From Heterodera schachtii (Eukaryota; Nematoda; Chromadorea; Rhabditida; Heteroderidae), in the NCBI GenBank assembly GCA_023374025.1, contig SIJG01000017.1, positions 1,379,671 through 1,443,670 of the forward strand: a DNA stretch of 64,000 bases, given 5' to 3'. Below are positions 1-11,802 of this stretch, in pieces (within the stretch, counting starts at the first letter, position 1; each line of letters opens with the position of its first letter). The notes beneath the pieces were generated by a model. It made no database searches and was not told the DNA's origin. It worked only from the letters and a program-made list of their open reading frames with translations. Position numbers and translations under genes: made by a program.

Positions 1-1
1 C

Positions 2-244
2 CGCCGCTTCGTTTCCCAATTCAATGCAAGTGGAATTTTTACGGATCGACGAGAAAACCCATCAGAGAGATGGCGTTAGGTTCGCTTTGGGCGTTTCGTT
101 TTGTCTTTTGCTCATTTTTTGCCAATTTTCAGTTTGATGTTGTTCGCTGCCGACACGCCGGAGGAGAAGGAACATTGGATGGACTGTATCAACCAATCCA
201 TTCGTCGGTCCAATGTTTGGAGGGCGTTCAAACGAAAGTGCTGA
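2..244 (+). CDS. 3' end of a cytohesin-like PH-domain Arf-GEF (partial)
   Basis: Only the last exons are in the window. The final exon (about 133-244, stop TGA at 242-244) encodes a PH-domain C-terminal helix containing TPEEKEHWMDCINQSI followed by a basic tail ending KRKC. This resembles cytohesin/GRP1, where TPEEKEEW starts the same helix before a basic tail. Cytohesins are Arf guanine-nucleotide exchange factors whose PH domain binds phosphoinositides. The preceding exon (2 to about 75) joins in phase only if its donor is GC (TG|GCGTTA); the nearby GT donors give the wrong phase. The Sec7 domain lies outside the window, so the family call rests on this one helix and tail. Confidence 0.5.
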
Positions 245-3200
245 TTTTGATGGTGCGCATTGTTTGAACGAAATTGCCTCTTTCTTTCTCTCTCTTATTT
301 ATTTGGTGGATGGTTTTTAAATTATTTTATTTTCTGATTTTGTCCTGACTTTGTCGTTCGCTTCAGACATTTTATATTATTGTTTACTGCCCCATTCCTT
401 GCACAAACAAAACGTAATTCTCGCATAGAAATCCTCCGTTCAGGAACGGATTACTTTTACTGATTTTATCCATTTCATTTTTGATTTGTATGCTTCGTTT
501 GAAATTTCATTGATAACAATTGGTCCTATAACTTGTATTCGCATATTTGGTCGGGAGTACCGTATTTGCTCTAATTATCCCCCATGGGGGATTATTTTTC
601 AACCTCCTCGTAGACTAGGGGATAATTGGAGACTGGGGGATTAAGATAGAGGGAATATTTTTCAAACGCCTCCTAGACTGGGGGATAATTAGAGCAAATA
701 CGGTAATTGTATAATTTTCTTTCCCTTGGCTAATTATTAATGAGTCCGTTTGACGGACAATCCCTCCCAATTCGCTTTCCCTTTCATTCTCAAAAATGGT
801 TCACCTCTGTTTACAAAATAAGGGCTCACTCAATTTCCGCTTGCTTATTTCTACTTTTTATTCCAATTTTAGAAACAACTTTTTCATTGTTTTCAATTTG
901 TCTCAAATGGCTTTTTTGGGGGTGACTTTCGTGGGAAGAATACCGAGCCGTATGGATTTAATTGTTTATTTGGTGATGGCTTAAAGTGTGCCTGTGCCTT
1001 TCTGGGACACAAGCTTAATATATTTTTTTAATTTAGCTTCCGCAAATTATAAACCGCAAAAAAAGCCGTACGAGACCAAAATAAGCTCCTTAAAGTAAAG
1101 CGATCCGCCGAATGATGTCTGCTCAATACTTTCAATGTTTCTTACCGTAATTTCTCATGGACACCCAAATCCGAGCGCCCTTTGAACTTTGCCATTTCGT
1201 TATTTTTTCTGAACAATTTTTGTAATTGGTTCCCAATTGGCATTTCCCCCCCCCCCCTCCAGACCCTTTCTTATGTTTACGGTTTCGCTGTTTTAAAAAA
1301 TGGAGAATGAACGTCAAAGCCTTCCTCGTCGGACGACGAACGGAAATGCGAATGCATCAGAGACTAAATGGGCGCTAATCCGAGCGTTGTTTTCCTTTGA
1401 TGGCTCTTTTCCCGTCGCTTTCTTTTCACATTTTTAGAAAAATTGCTCACAGTGTCAACGCATGCACAATGCCCCAGCATTTAATATGCAGCAAATTGTT
1501 TTTGTGTAATTAAAATAATGACACAAATAATGCGATGACGCGAAATTGCCGAGACAAAAAAAAGGGGGGGGGGGGAAAGAACACAATGCTAAAAATATAG
1601 GAATAAGTTGGGGTATTAGCTACCTAATTAGTTTAAGGACAGACTAAAATAAAAAATAAAAGGCAATAAAGGTGTGCTAATCACACAACCATTTGACCCC
1701 TAAATATTGTGTGCCTTTATTGTTGATTTTTTTTAAATTTTTGCACCTGCCGGACACAGCGGCAAAAGGAATTGCGTAAACGGAAAGAAACGGAGAAGGG
1801 GGGGGGGGGGCGGTACACAACAAATGCTAATTATGGGAGGAAGGCAATTAAAGAAACATACATACACAAAACAATAAAAATAATAAACGGTTGGAGGAGA
1901 GACAATTCCGAGCAAACGGCGAGTGATAAGAAATCGGTAAATGACGCAATGCGAAGGGATGAGAATAGAATCACTAATTTGTTAATACGGAAATAGCTTT
2001 TGTTATTTGTACTCTATTAAATGCTAATTCTGCAAATCGTTCTCAAAAGGAGCAAAAGTATAAAAGGGGAAAGTGTACTGAAAAGATGGCACATTCAAAA
2101 AGGAAGGGGCGGCGGCACATTGGGCGAAGAAAGTTCGGGCGCTATTAAATGAATATTTTTTAATACAAAAATGATTCCTCCATTCCGTCCGTCCTTAATT
2201 ATGTCGAGGAAAGTACTGGAAATCAACGGAACATATTTGAAATTAAAGTTGTTGTTTCCGAGAAATTTGTCTTGTGAATTTGGCTTAAACAAAAGCCATC
2301 CTCAATAAATCAATCAGTCCTTGGATATGGCACACTTTCGCGTTGACTTTTGTCCTTGAAAACTGAACATTTTTTTGTGAACTCAAATTTTTATTGCTGC
2401 AAGTAACGAACATTAAATTATTTGAATATATATGAATTGCACCAATTGCTCATTAACTAATTAGTGATAATGCTAAATGAATTGGTTGGTGATGATTGGT
2501 CCCTTCCCTCCGTCCGTTCACTTTAATCCTGACCCATCCCAAAGTGCGAACCCTTTTCACTTCATTTTCACTCACAAACTTCTTTTTTACTTTGTGTACA
2601 GTACATCCCAACTCTCGAGGAGAGGGCAAGTGCCCGAATCGGTCGGTGCCGGATTATGCCAAAGTCTGTGCCAGTCGCCCCTCGGCTGGACTTTGATCGG
2701 CTAACTTTTGCCAGCCTTTTTTTCTGCCGGCTGAGCTGCGACCAAAGTGCCGACACGTGCCAAGTCGGCCTTTGCTTTTGTTTACTGTTTTTGTGTATTT
2801 TGTATTTGAGAGGCATAAGCTAACAACAGCAGGGCAGCAGAGGACAAACATTTGCAGAATAATAATTGAGCATTTGAATTAATAAATGGAAAATAAATTA
2901 GACATATAAACACTTTAAATTGCGCGACCTTTGCTCTCCAAAAATGACCGAATTGGCGACAAAACATGGCAATGCATCATTAGCAGGACTTTTCAGTTGC
3001 TAATCCGTCCTTTCCCATATAAGCCGTCCCCTTTTAACAGTAATTCCCCGCCCCCTTTTTTTGCCTCCCCTTCGAATGTCTGTCCATTTTTTGACCCTTT
3101 TGCTAATTGCCATTTGCTTCCTTGTTTTGCCACTCTTTTGTTGCTTTGTTTTGCTTTGTTTTGTTTTGCTTTTCTTTCCGTTGCTTTGCTTTTGTCTCGC

Positions 3201-3822
3201 ATTACACCAATTGTTTCGTCTTCCGATTTATCGCCACGGCTTTTTCTGTTGACTTTTGCGCGTTAATCTTTTCCTGGGTTAATTCCGAAGCTTTTTCGGT
3301 GTTTGCGGAAAATGGAAGGCGGGGAATTCGGAGAGGTCGCGAGAAGTTCGAGCTTTTTCCGTCATTTCCTCGACCACCGCCCCTCGGCTTTTCTTCTTCT
3401 CCGAATGACCGTCCAATTCGCCCTTTTTGTTTTTGGTCCTTTGCCCCTCCCCTCACACTTTGGGGCAGTGACTTTTTCACCTTTCCCCTTTTAGCTAATT
3501 AATCTCCCGACACAAAGTGGGCAAAATATTGAGAAGGGGGGGGCATTAAGCACCTGAGCATAAATCCGATTTGGGCTCTCTCTCCGACCATTTAATGAAA
3601 TTAAATGCCGCCACAATAAATTGCAATGAAAAGGGCGCATTTGCTCATTGGTCATTTTATTTTGGCACTTTTGGGCGCATTGACCAGCAGCAGACGGGCG
3701 GGAGAGAAAGGCTAAGATTAATTAGCAAATTATTCGGATGGGCACATTTCGTTGCTCCCTATAAATTCTCTCCGCTTTTTCAGCCCTTTCCATTGCCCCC
3801 CTCCCCTTAATTTTGCTCCAAA
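245..3822. other. intergenic, no gene recognised
   Basis: About 3.6 kb between the PH-domain gene and the sulfatase. It holds one inverted-repeat element (558-705), long C and G homopolymers (near 1248, 1564 and 1799) and T-rich low-complexity sequence near 3100-3200. The open frames here are pyrimidine-tract translations with no recognisable domain. Confidence 0.6.
558..705. mobile_element. 148-bp MITE with 26-bp perfect terminal inverted repeats
   Basis: Bases 558-583 and 680-705 are perfect reverse complements (start TACCGTATTTGC, end GCAAATACGGTA). The arms begin and end with TA, which fits a Tc1/mariner-type TA target duplication. A second diverged copy of the CCC/GGG hairpin sits inside near 600-640. 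No coding capacity; a non-autonomous element. Confidence 0.7.
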
Positions 3823-6599
3823 ATGCTCCAAATTTGGCCCTCTCTCGCCATCCTTCTCCTCCGCCTTCTCATCCGACTTGGAACAGTTCAGAGCCAGATT
3901 GACGTACAATACGACGACGTCAACAATATTTATGTGGACGAAATTGACGACGATCGGTCGATGGTTTTGGACGGGGAAAACACTGCTGAGTCATCGGCTG
4001 GCAAATTGCCATTCTCGAGAATGTTTCGGTCTCGTCCATCGTCGGCACCGTCGTCCACTCGGCCGAACATTCTCGTTCTGATGGTGGATGACCTTGGCTA
4101 CGGAGACCTCCAAAGTTACGGCAATCCTACTCAGGTGTGACTGCTTGGCAATGACTTAACTGTCCCATCTCTCAAGGAATGGACGCCGGTGGACCAACTG
4201 ATGGCCGAGGGGGTCCGCTTTACCAATGCTTACGCTGCCGATTCGATGTGTTCGCCGAGTCGTGCCGGCTTCATGACCGGTCCCCCCCCCCCTCCCATCC
4301 TCCCAATTCACGCCTCCCCCCTCTGTCCTTAGGCCGCTTGCCAATCCGTCTCGGCGTCGTCGGTGGCAGACGCGTGTTTCTGAACACCGACACGGGCGGT
4401 TTGCCGAAAAATGAATCGACAATTGCGGAAATGCTTCGTGAAAACGGTGAGAACAAAAATTGAATGAAGAAAGTGGTCAATAGCTTGGACACCGGCGCTC
4501 AATTAAGGCTATACGACGGGAATGGTCGGCAAATGGCACTTGGGCATCAACGCATTCAACCGCTCCGATGGCACTCATTTGCCGAGTCGGCGCGGCTTCG
4601 ACTTCGTTGGGCTGAATTTGCCATTCACCAACAATTGGGAATGCGATGAGACAAAAGTGTTCCTGGCCAACAATGGGTGCTTATTCATCACTTTGCTTTT
4701 CAGGATTTCTTTTCCTCTGGGCCAAACCCCGAGAAATGCTTTTTGTACAGCGGTGATCAGGTGGGCCTTTTGGTCCTTTTCTCTTTGTATTTTTTTCTCT
4801 CACTCTTTTTCTTTCTTCCTTTTCTCTCCCTTTTCAATATTTTTTCTCTCACTCTTTCTTTTTCATCCCTTTGTCGCTTTTCCTCTTTCCCTTTTTTCCT
4901 TTTCGTCACTCCCCCCCCCCCCCCTAATTTCTCTTTGGCTTCTGATCAGTGCCTATTTTGTTCACAGATTGTCCAACAACCGATCAAATTCGACACTTTG
5001 ACTGAGGACCTTCTCTCGGATTGGCGTCTCTTTCTCACCGGCGTCGCTTTGCGTCGTCCCTCAAAGCCTTTCTTCTTTTACTTTTCCTACCCCCACGTCC
5101 ATTCCACGCAATTCGCCAACGAAAATTTCAAAGGAAAATCCGAAAGGGGTGGGCATTTCGAAGCGAAATTGGCCTAAATTATATTATTTTGTGCCATTTT
5201 CAGGCCTTTTCGGCGACAATCTCAACGAAATGGCGTGGTCAGGTCGGTCAGATCATCGCCGACCTGCGCAAATACGGGTTGGACCGGAACACGTTGGTCA
5301 TGTTCATGTCCGACCACGGCCCTCACCAGGAATTGTGCAACAACGGCGGTTCCACCGCCGGACTTAAAGGTTCCATTGGCATTTTGCTTTTGCTAATGAG
5401 TTCCGATCAAATTCAGGTGGCAAGTCCAACTCCTACGAGGGCGGTTTTCGCATTCCATTCGCCACTTGGATGCCCGGCACAGTGCGCCAAGGCGTGGTGT
5501 CCAACGAAGTGATTTCCTCGCTCGATTTGTTTCCCACCTTCGAAGCAATTGCAAAGCGAGAACAGCAACAAGAGGAGCAGGAGGTAATTAACAGATCAGA
5601 AGCACCGGTCGGTTAAATGTTCCATGCCTTTTTAATTAATTAATTAATTATTGGCGGAGCGATCGGAGGAAAAAGAGTCAATCGTTGCAATTAATTATTT
5701 ATTTAATTAAAAGCCCTTTGGTCCGATTCAGAACACTGATCAGTCGGCGTCTTCCGCTGAACAGCATGCCGAACATCAGACAATGAAAGACGGCGTGGAC
5801 ATTTGGCCCGAGGCGAGTAATTAATTTGGCCACTTTTATGGCCTATTACTCATTGCTCGCTTGTTCAGCTGCTTGGTTATTCTGCTGCAAGCGGCTTTTT
5901 GTACAACGACGTGAGATATCATCTGAACAGTCTGAAAGTGCCGTTGAGCGAAAGGCGGCCATTGTTCTTTTACTGCAACGACAAATTAATGGCAATTCGT
6001 TGGAGCAATTACAAGGCAATTCTGCGAATTGGCAATTAGCAACTTAATTGTTGCTGTTACAGGTCCATTACATGACATCGCCCATCTTCAAGAACTTTAC
6101 GAAAGACCCAAATTTGGAGGAATTTTGTCCCGGCGGAAAGCCACGGGCCGATTGGTAGGGATGGGCAGCGACAGACAGAACAAATGCCAGAAAATGATCT
6201 TCCTTTGCCCTAAAGGTACGTCAGCCAAACTTGCCCGGACAGTCAGCTGATCACACACTCCCCTCCGCTGGTGTACGACCTTTACAGGGACCCATTCGAA
6301 ATGTACCCTTTGGTGGACAGCGCAGGCGAATGGACGGTGTCCGTCGTGCTCGACAAAGTCGGCACAATCTTGGAGAAGCACATTGGCACAATGTTTCCCG
6401 TCCCACCCCAATTGGGACACTTTTCGCCGGAAGTGAAACCGGTGAGTTTTGTGCTCAGAGAGTGGGAAAACACTTCAATGCATTTTAAAATTGGCAGTGT
6501 TGCAATTGGCCAAAATGCCGTTGCGATTATCTGACGAAAGAGCGACCGAAAAGTGAGGAGGAGGCGGACACTTTCAAGGAGAGATGGACAGCCATTTGA
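3823..6599 (+). CDS. sul-2-like: steryl-sulfatase/arylsulfatase-like enzyme
   Basis: A 13-exon gene for a secreted or ER/lysosomal sulfatase that hydrolyses sulfate esters. Exon 1 (3823-4134) starts with a hydrophobic signal peptide and carries [14 protein letters not shown]. Exon 2 (4177-4279) has the signature [11 protein letters not shown], whose Cys becomes formylglycine. Later exons carry GKWHLG, SYPHVH, MFMSDHG and a Cys-rich end. Order and spacing match the STS/ARSD/ARSE group rather than the lysosomal ARSA group. Approximate exons: 4333-4446, 4508-4656, 4704-4760, 4968-5148, 5204-5369, 5417-5583, 5732-5812, 5869-6015, 6063-6154, 6216-6441, 6498-6599. Two introns have GC donors (5813, 6016). 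One extra G near 5242 shifts the frame between EMAWS and VGQIIADL, so the conceptual protein breaks mid-domain unless this is a sequence error. Confidence 0.85.
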
Positions 6600-7427
6600 G
6601 GCGGAGGAGCGAGGGACAGAAAAAAAAAGAAGAGAATGACGATCACTCGGCCGATCAATCGCCTGCGGCGTTTTGCCGAACATCCACATTTTAGGGCATC
6701 AACACTGTCCTCCGCTTTGATCAATTTCGATTCTCCAGATTCTCCGCTGTTACTGATTGATCACTCCCCTTCCCCTCTTCCAATTTAATTGGCACAAAAA
6801 CTTTTTTGCTATTTTTCTAATGGGCCGACCTTTTTTTGCTTTTAGACAATTTAAAGACTAATTAAAAAAAGTTATAATGAAGAGGAAAAGCCAAAGCAAA
6901 AAGCAACTTAATTTTGTGCAGATTTCCACAAAACAAAAAGACTTTGTTCAGATTAAATTTATTGTAAAAATAGGAAAGTTTTAATAGAAAATGTTTTATT
7001 GTAATATTTATAAATAATTGAACAACAAATAATAATTGTTACACATATTTTGATGAATAAATGAATATTATTTTTAAAATTTTCGAATGAATGAAAATGT
7101 CCAAAAAATGAAAAATCGGATTGTTTTTGCCAATTTACCATCGATGCTTTTCAACTTTCGCCCCCTCAGCAAACATTCAGCAAAGTCCGCACTGTCCGAC
7201 CACAGAAAATGCGTTTCCAATCATACGAATAGAGGCGACCGCGGCAAAAACGGCGTTTATACAAATGGCATCTGATAATGAAATTAAATGAAATTGAAAT
7301 TAAATGTCATCGGCGAGGGATTTTTCCCCGCCGAAGACATTACAGTAATGCGGGGTTACTGTAAAGAAAACACAGTTGGATCCCTTGGCCCACCAATTGG
7401 CCATTCCATTGCCCCCCCCCCTTTTCG
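6600..7427. other. AT-rich intergenic with a short palindrome
   Basis: No coding sequence recognised. A perfect 9-bp inverted repeat, TTACAGTAA and TTACTGTAA, lies at 7340-7348 and 7356-7364 around a G-rich spacer. It could be a small hairpin or a transposon terminus. Confidence 0.4.
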
Positions 7428-7967
7428 CTAGGACCTCGTGTCTCTGTCCATACAGACGGTGCTGTTCCCGCACAATCCGCAGCTGTTTGGGCAGTCTTGG
7501 GAAAGTGATGGAATAGCCTTCGATTGGGAACAAAAAAAATGAGTGGCATTTGGCCACTTTTGAAATGAATGCCAATTCCGTCGTCCGTTCCCCCCAATTT
7601 TCCTCCCATTGCCCCGTCCCACCCGAACTCCGGCAGTCCATCGGTGCACATCCGGACACTTGGAATGGCAAAATGATTCGTTGGTGTCATTCTTTTCGGA
7701 ACATTGGAAGCGGAAAAGGGCCCCGCGGGCGGAGACAAAACGACCGCGGGGACGGGGGCGGGGGCGAACGAAGCGAAAGCGGAAACGGGGACGACGCGGG
7801 CGGGGAGGCGGGGGAACGGTCGAAAGCGGGGAAAAAGGGGGCGAAGGGCGAGGCGAAGACCAATTGCGGAGCAGCAACAGCTCATCCCCCGCAAGGGTTT
7901 TGTGCTGCTTTTCTGAACGCAATTTATGCACGAAAATGGACACCGAACACCCCCACTCATTAGTCAC
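7428..7967 (-). CDS. possible small ShK-like Cys-rich protein with Arg/Phe/Pro tract
   Basis: A single open frame of 179 codons on the minus strand ends in CPNSCGLCG, the classic end of a ShK (ShKT) domain. Upstream cysteines (FQC, FCHSKC, HFFC) could supply the remaining disulfides, especially if a 60-odd-base GT-AG intron around 7560-7620 is removed. The middle is extremely biased (RFRFRF and RPRPRPRGRF). A hydrophobic leader-like segment at 8185-8117 with a GTGAGC donor could be a signal-peptide exon, but its phase does not match this frame. ShK domains are common in secreted nematode proteins. Start and expression are uncertain. Confidence 0.3.
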   Translation of the reverse strand: MTNEWGCSVSIFVHKLRSEKQHKTLAGDELLLLRNWSSPRPSPPFSPLSTVPPPPRPRRPRFRFRFVRPRPRPRGRFVSARGALFRFQCSEKNDTNESFCHSKCPDVHRWTAGVRVGRGNGRKIGGNGRRNWHSFQKWPNATHFFCSQSKAIPSLSQDCPNSCGLCGNSTVCMDRDTRS

Positions 7968-8608
7968 TAATTGTGAAATGAGTTAATCACAAGTAATTAA
8001 TTACCCAAACAATTGACATGCCCAACCCAAAAAGATGAATATGGCACAGTGAAAGTTGAATGTTTTTCAGAATTAAAATAAACGAAATGAAAGAAAGGCC
8101 TACCGTTTCGGCTCACTTTTTGCTGATAAATCATCGGAACGAAAAGAAAAAGCAGAAAAAAAGAACGAAATGGAATTTGGCACATAATTTTTAAAATTAG
8201 CGAAATGAACAAACGAGCAAAAAAATGGAAATTTAAAAAGGGAGGGGGGGGGGGGACAAAGCGAATTTGTGAGTTGAGAGAAACAAAGAGACGACCGAAC
8301 TAACGGAGCATTTCCTTTTGTGTCAGTTCGTTTAATGCTTTATTTTAATGAAAAAGCACAGCTGTTTTGAAGTGTGAACAAATTTATTGGAAAAGGCAGA
8401 AATAGTCCAAAATTAAATTTGATCAACGCAATTGATAAAATTATAAATAAATTAATTAAGTCACAATAAGTAGGAAAGAGGCCAAGGCAACAAGAAAAGA
8501 AGCGATCGAATAAATAAACATTATGGGAAGGAATGCAATGGCCAATTATGAAAAAAAAACCACAACCAAAAAGGAATTGTCCGCCTTTCATTCGTTCCGA
8601 TCACAAAA
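7968..8608. other. AT-rich intergenic region
   Basis: Low-complexity AT sequence with a G run near 8247. It includes the possible leader exon mentioned for the ShK-like frame (8117-8185, minus). Nothing else supported. Confidence 0.4.
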
Positions 8609-11269
8609 TCAAATTCGACTGATCAGTCCGTATTTGGTCGGCTGGAGGAGAGTGTCCACCACGTCGGATTCCAATTGGTCGAGCTGCTCAAGCACCGAAC
8701 TCAGATCCCTTAAATGGCATAAAAAGTGCGTTGATTAATTAGCTAATTGCCCTTTCTTCTTCCCTCTATTGTTTTTTTCCGCTCTCTTCTAAATTGGCAC
8801 TGTTTCGCCTTTCTCTCCGTCCGCCTCACTTTTCTTCTTTGCCCGGTTCGGTGCGCAGTTCGATGTAATATTTCACTTTCGGCTCCGTTCCGCTCGCCCG
8901 CAGTGTCACCGCACTTCCGTCGACCAAAGTGAACGTCACCATTTCGGAGGAGGTGCTCAGCGGCAGAATGGCCCTGTCGTCCGGTTGAGCGTTGTCATAA
9001 CCTGCAAAAATGCCGTTCCGTGGTTTTGTCTTGGCATTCTGTTCTCCTCAAATGGCCCACCCGTCGTCAAGTCGCGCACAAATTTCACATCGAAATTCTG
9101 CCCAATCGTTTCGGGGTAATCGGAGCGAAGGTCCGCAAATAATTTCTTCGTCACTTCCGTCGATTTGACCCCCCAATACGAATTGCGTTGGAGGTGAAAG
9201 CCGTAGAGGGAGAAGAGGCGGAAGAGCTGTTCACGCAGCGAAACGCCCTTTTGGGTGCGCAGCCAATTGGCCATTTCGGCAAAGACCGCGGCGGAAGAGA
9301 TGCCGTCCTATGAGAAGAAAACGGACGAATGGTCATCAGTCAAAAACAGACAATTGGCCGCTAACAGACAATAGGATTAAAACTCAAATTCTTTGGCCTT
9401 TATGGTTCACTTCCTTTCCCACCGGGTCATTTTCCCATGAAATTTTAAGTTCAAAATTCCTAAATTTTTCGTAAAAAATGTCTGGAAATCTTTAGAATTT
9501 TTTTGGGTGACTAAATGCTGCCACCCGTTCCCACTTTGTCCAGCGTTGTGCCGGGAGTAAACCCAATGGACTCCTCCCAGGCGGTAATAACGGTGTTGCC
9601 TTCCGACCGCAATTTGTGTGCCAAATTGCCTATGTATTTGAAGCCCGTCAACGAATGCGCCGCTTTGAAGCCTTTAATTGGAACGAAAATAGCCAATTCA
9701 TTTGTTTAATCAATTAATTAATTGAGGGACAGACCCTCCTTTTTGGCCATTGTGGCGACCATTTGGGAAGAGACGGCCGAATGGAGGACGAACACGCGCG
9801 AAGAGTCCGCCGTTGGGTTGGCGGCACGCCAATTGGTCCACGCCCACCACGTCAGCAGAATGCCCATCTCATTGCCACTGAACACGCGCCACTCTCCGCT
9901 GAAAGCAAAATCGAAATCAGTCAAATGCCAATTCAAATTTCGTCCCGTTTTACGGACTTTGCCTCTTTCTCCGCCAATTGGAGTCGGTCGGCGTCCGGGT
10001 CATTGACGAGGAGCAAAGTCGAGTCATTGGCATTTGCAGTCTCAATGCACAGTTTGAGGACCCGGTGCCCTTCCTCGGGGTTGGGGAATGGAACAGTGCC
10101 AAAGTCGGGGTCGGGCTCGTCTTGTTCCTGAAAATTTGAATGGATGAGCCCACTGGACACACTGCGCAACTGTTATAAAATAGACACACAATACCTTAAC
10201 GTACGAAATGTTCTCCGAAGGAAAGCCAAACTCAGCGAACATTCGGCGGACGAATTTGGAGCCGACGCCATGGAAAGCGGAATAAGTGAGGCGGAGGGAC
10301 GAAGTTTGGTTGAGTAATCAAAAACGGAAAGGGAAGGGTAGAAACAAAAGTGTGGGACATGGAACTTGTGATGGCAGCAAATGGCACTCTCCCCGGCAAA
10401 ATATTTCTCCAAAACCGAGTCGGCCGAGTGGAGAAGGGCATTTGTGCCGAGTTGGGCCGTGTCCCAATAGGCTTCTTCGGGCTTTGGCTCCTCCGCGACA
10501 ATTCGACAAATTTCCGTGTCGTGTGGGCTCAGAATTTGAGCACCGTTGGCCCAATAGGCCTTGAAGCCGTTGTCCTCCTTCGGATTGTGAGAGGCGGTGA
10601 TCGGAAAATGGTGCAAAATATTAACAGGGAAATACAAATGGCAAACAAACAAACCAACCATGATGCCCGCGGCACAACCCAAAGAAACGACGGCAAACGA
10701 AACGACGGGGGTGGGGACGACGGCGGAAAAGAGAAAGGCGGACAGTCCGTTCAGCACGAAAACATTGGCAGCCAATTCGGCAAAACTAAGCGTGGCATGG
10801 AAATGCCAACGCATTCTTTACAGGCCTTTTACCGTTTGCTCTGATGTCGGCCATCGAAGCCAATCACAACGCCTTTCTTTTTGCCATCTTCGCCCATTTC
10901 ACTTGTCAAATGCCGTGCCATTCCATGGGACAGTTGGATGATGGTCAATTCGTTCAGTCTGGCAAAGCCCGCCTCCATGTGCGTTCGAACTCCTACAGAA
11001 AAACTCGGGATCATAACTCACAACCGAGAAACACATCAAGGCACCTGCCGTCCCAAAAGACAATTTCCCAACCATCCGAAGTCGCAATTCGTGCACATTG
11101 TTCTCTTTTACGAGTCGTTCAATTTCTGTTCGAGTCGTCGCATTCTGACAATTTTTATACAAATTAAATACCCACAATTTGTGATGATTTGATTAATTAA
11201 TTAATTAGATGACAATACCTTGTCCCAGCATAACCATTTGTTTATTAATTCTTGAAGGTAAGGGTCCAT
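8609..11269 (-). CDS. PGM2-like: phosphoglucomutase-2-like (PGM2 / phosphopentomutase)
   Basis: A cytosolic alpha-D-phosphohexomutase that moves phosphate between C1 and C6 of glucose, or C1 and C5 of ribose. The ATG is at 11269; exon 1 (11219-11269) ends KWLCWDK. Downstream are LSFGTAG, the phosphoserine loop [22 protein letters not shown], the metal loop [20 protein letters not shown], the sugar loop EESIGF and the phosphate-binding RASGTEPK. The stop is at 8609. The whole PGM2 architecture is present. Two introns lack a usable AG. One is a 57-nt segment (10602-10658) inserted directly before ITASHNP and ending TTTTCCG. The other (10292-10365) lies before TYSAFHGVG. Both fit a CG 3' end. 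If neither is spliced, the first adds 19 in-frame residues and the second breaks the frame. Confidence 0.88.
10292..10365 (-). other. candidate GT-CG intron in the PGM2 gene (second)
   Basis: Minus-strand intron from GTTCCA (donor at 10365-10364) to CTCCG (ends 10292). Splicing AA|C joins CCHHN to [10 protein letters not shown] in phase. There is no AG between 10364 and the conserved exon, and the unspliced frame meets TGA. Confidence 0.55.
10602..10658 (-). other. candidate GT-CG intron or in-frame insertion in the PGM2 gene (first)
   Basis: 57 nt on the minus strand, starting GTTGGTTTG directly after GIM and ending TTTTCCG directly before ITASHNP. It contains no AG dinucleotide. Family members have GIM and ITASHNP adjacent, so this looks like an intron whose TTTTCAG reads TTTTCCG. 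It has no stop and is a multiple of three, so retention would add 19 residues beside the catalytic serine loop. Confidence 0.6.
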
Positions 11270-11802
11270 TACAAATAGGTAACAATTTGTTTGCTAATGA
11301 AATTATTTAGTTGAATTTAAAAAATTGTAGTAATGGAAAGTTTGAAATATCATTTTTAATTAGCGTTGTCTTACAAAAACTTTAATTATTCATCAACTTT
11401 AATTAAAACATTTCTCCCTTTTTACAATAATGATTAGGTATTTAGTTGAGTATCGATACTGATTGATTATCAACATAAAACCATTGTTAGGTATAAGTAC
11501 ACACAACGAATGACGTCACATACTGACTGTGAGAGACTGACAAAGTGACTTTCTGAGGGAAATGAGTGTTTGGGGGCCAAAACAGACAAAATTGCTCATA
11601 CATATAATATGAAAAGTGAAATTGCAATGGGAGAGGAATTTTTGCTGAATACAAAAAATAAAAGGACATCGAATGGAGGACTTAAATTTAAAACATTAAA
11701 ACCGAAAAGCCACACGTCCTCCATTTATTAAAGCTTTTGTTTGAACAAGCAAAAGTGAACGGAATTTGAATGCCTTCGTTCGGTTGGTGGTCGACATTCC
11801 TC
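11270..11802. other. AT-rich spacer between two minus-strand genes
   Basis: Separates the PIP5K 3' end from the PGM2 start codon and should contain the PGM2 promoter. Apart from the TGACGTCA motif, no feature recognised. Confidence 0.45.
11511..11518. promoter_or_regulatory. perfect CRE palindrome TGACGTCA
   Basis: An exact 8-bp CREB/ATF consensus about 240 bp upstream of the PGM2-like start codon. Binding is inferred from the consensus only; one chance occurrence in 64 kb is expected for an 8-mer. Confidence 0.3.
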
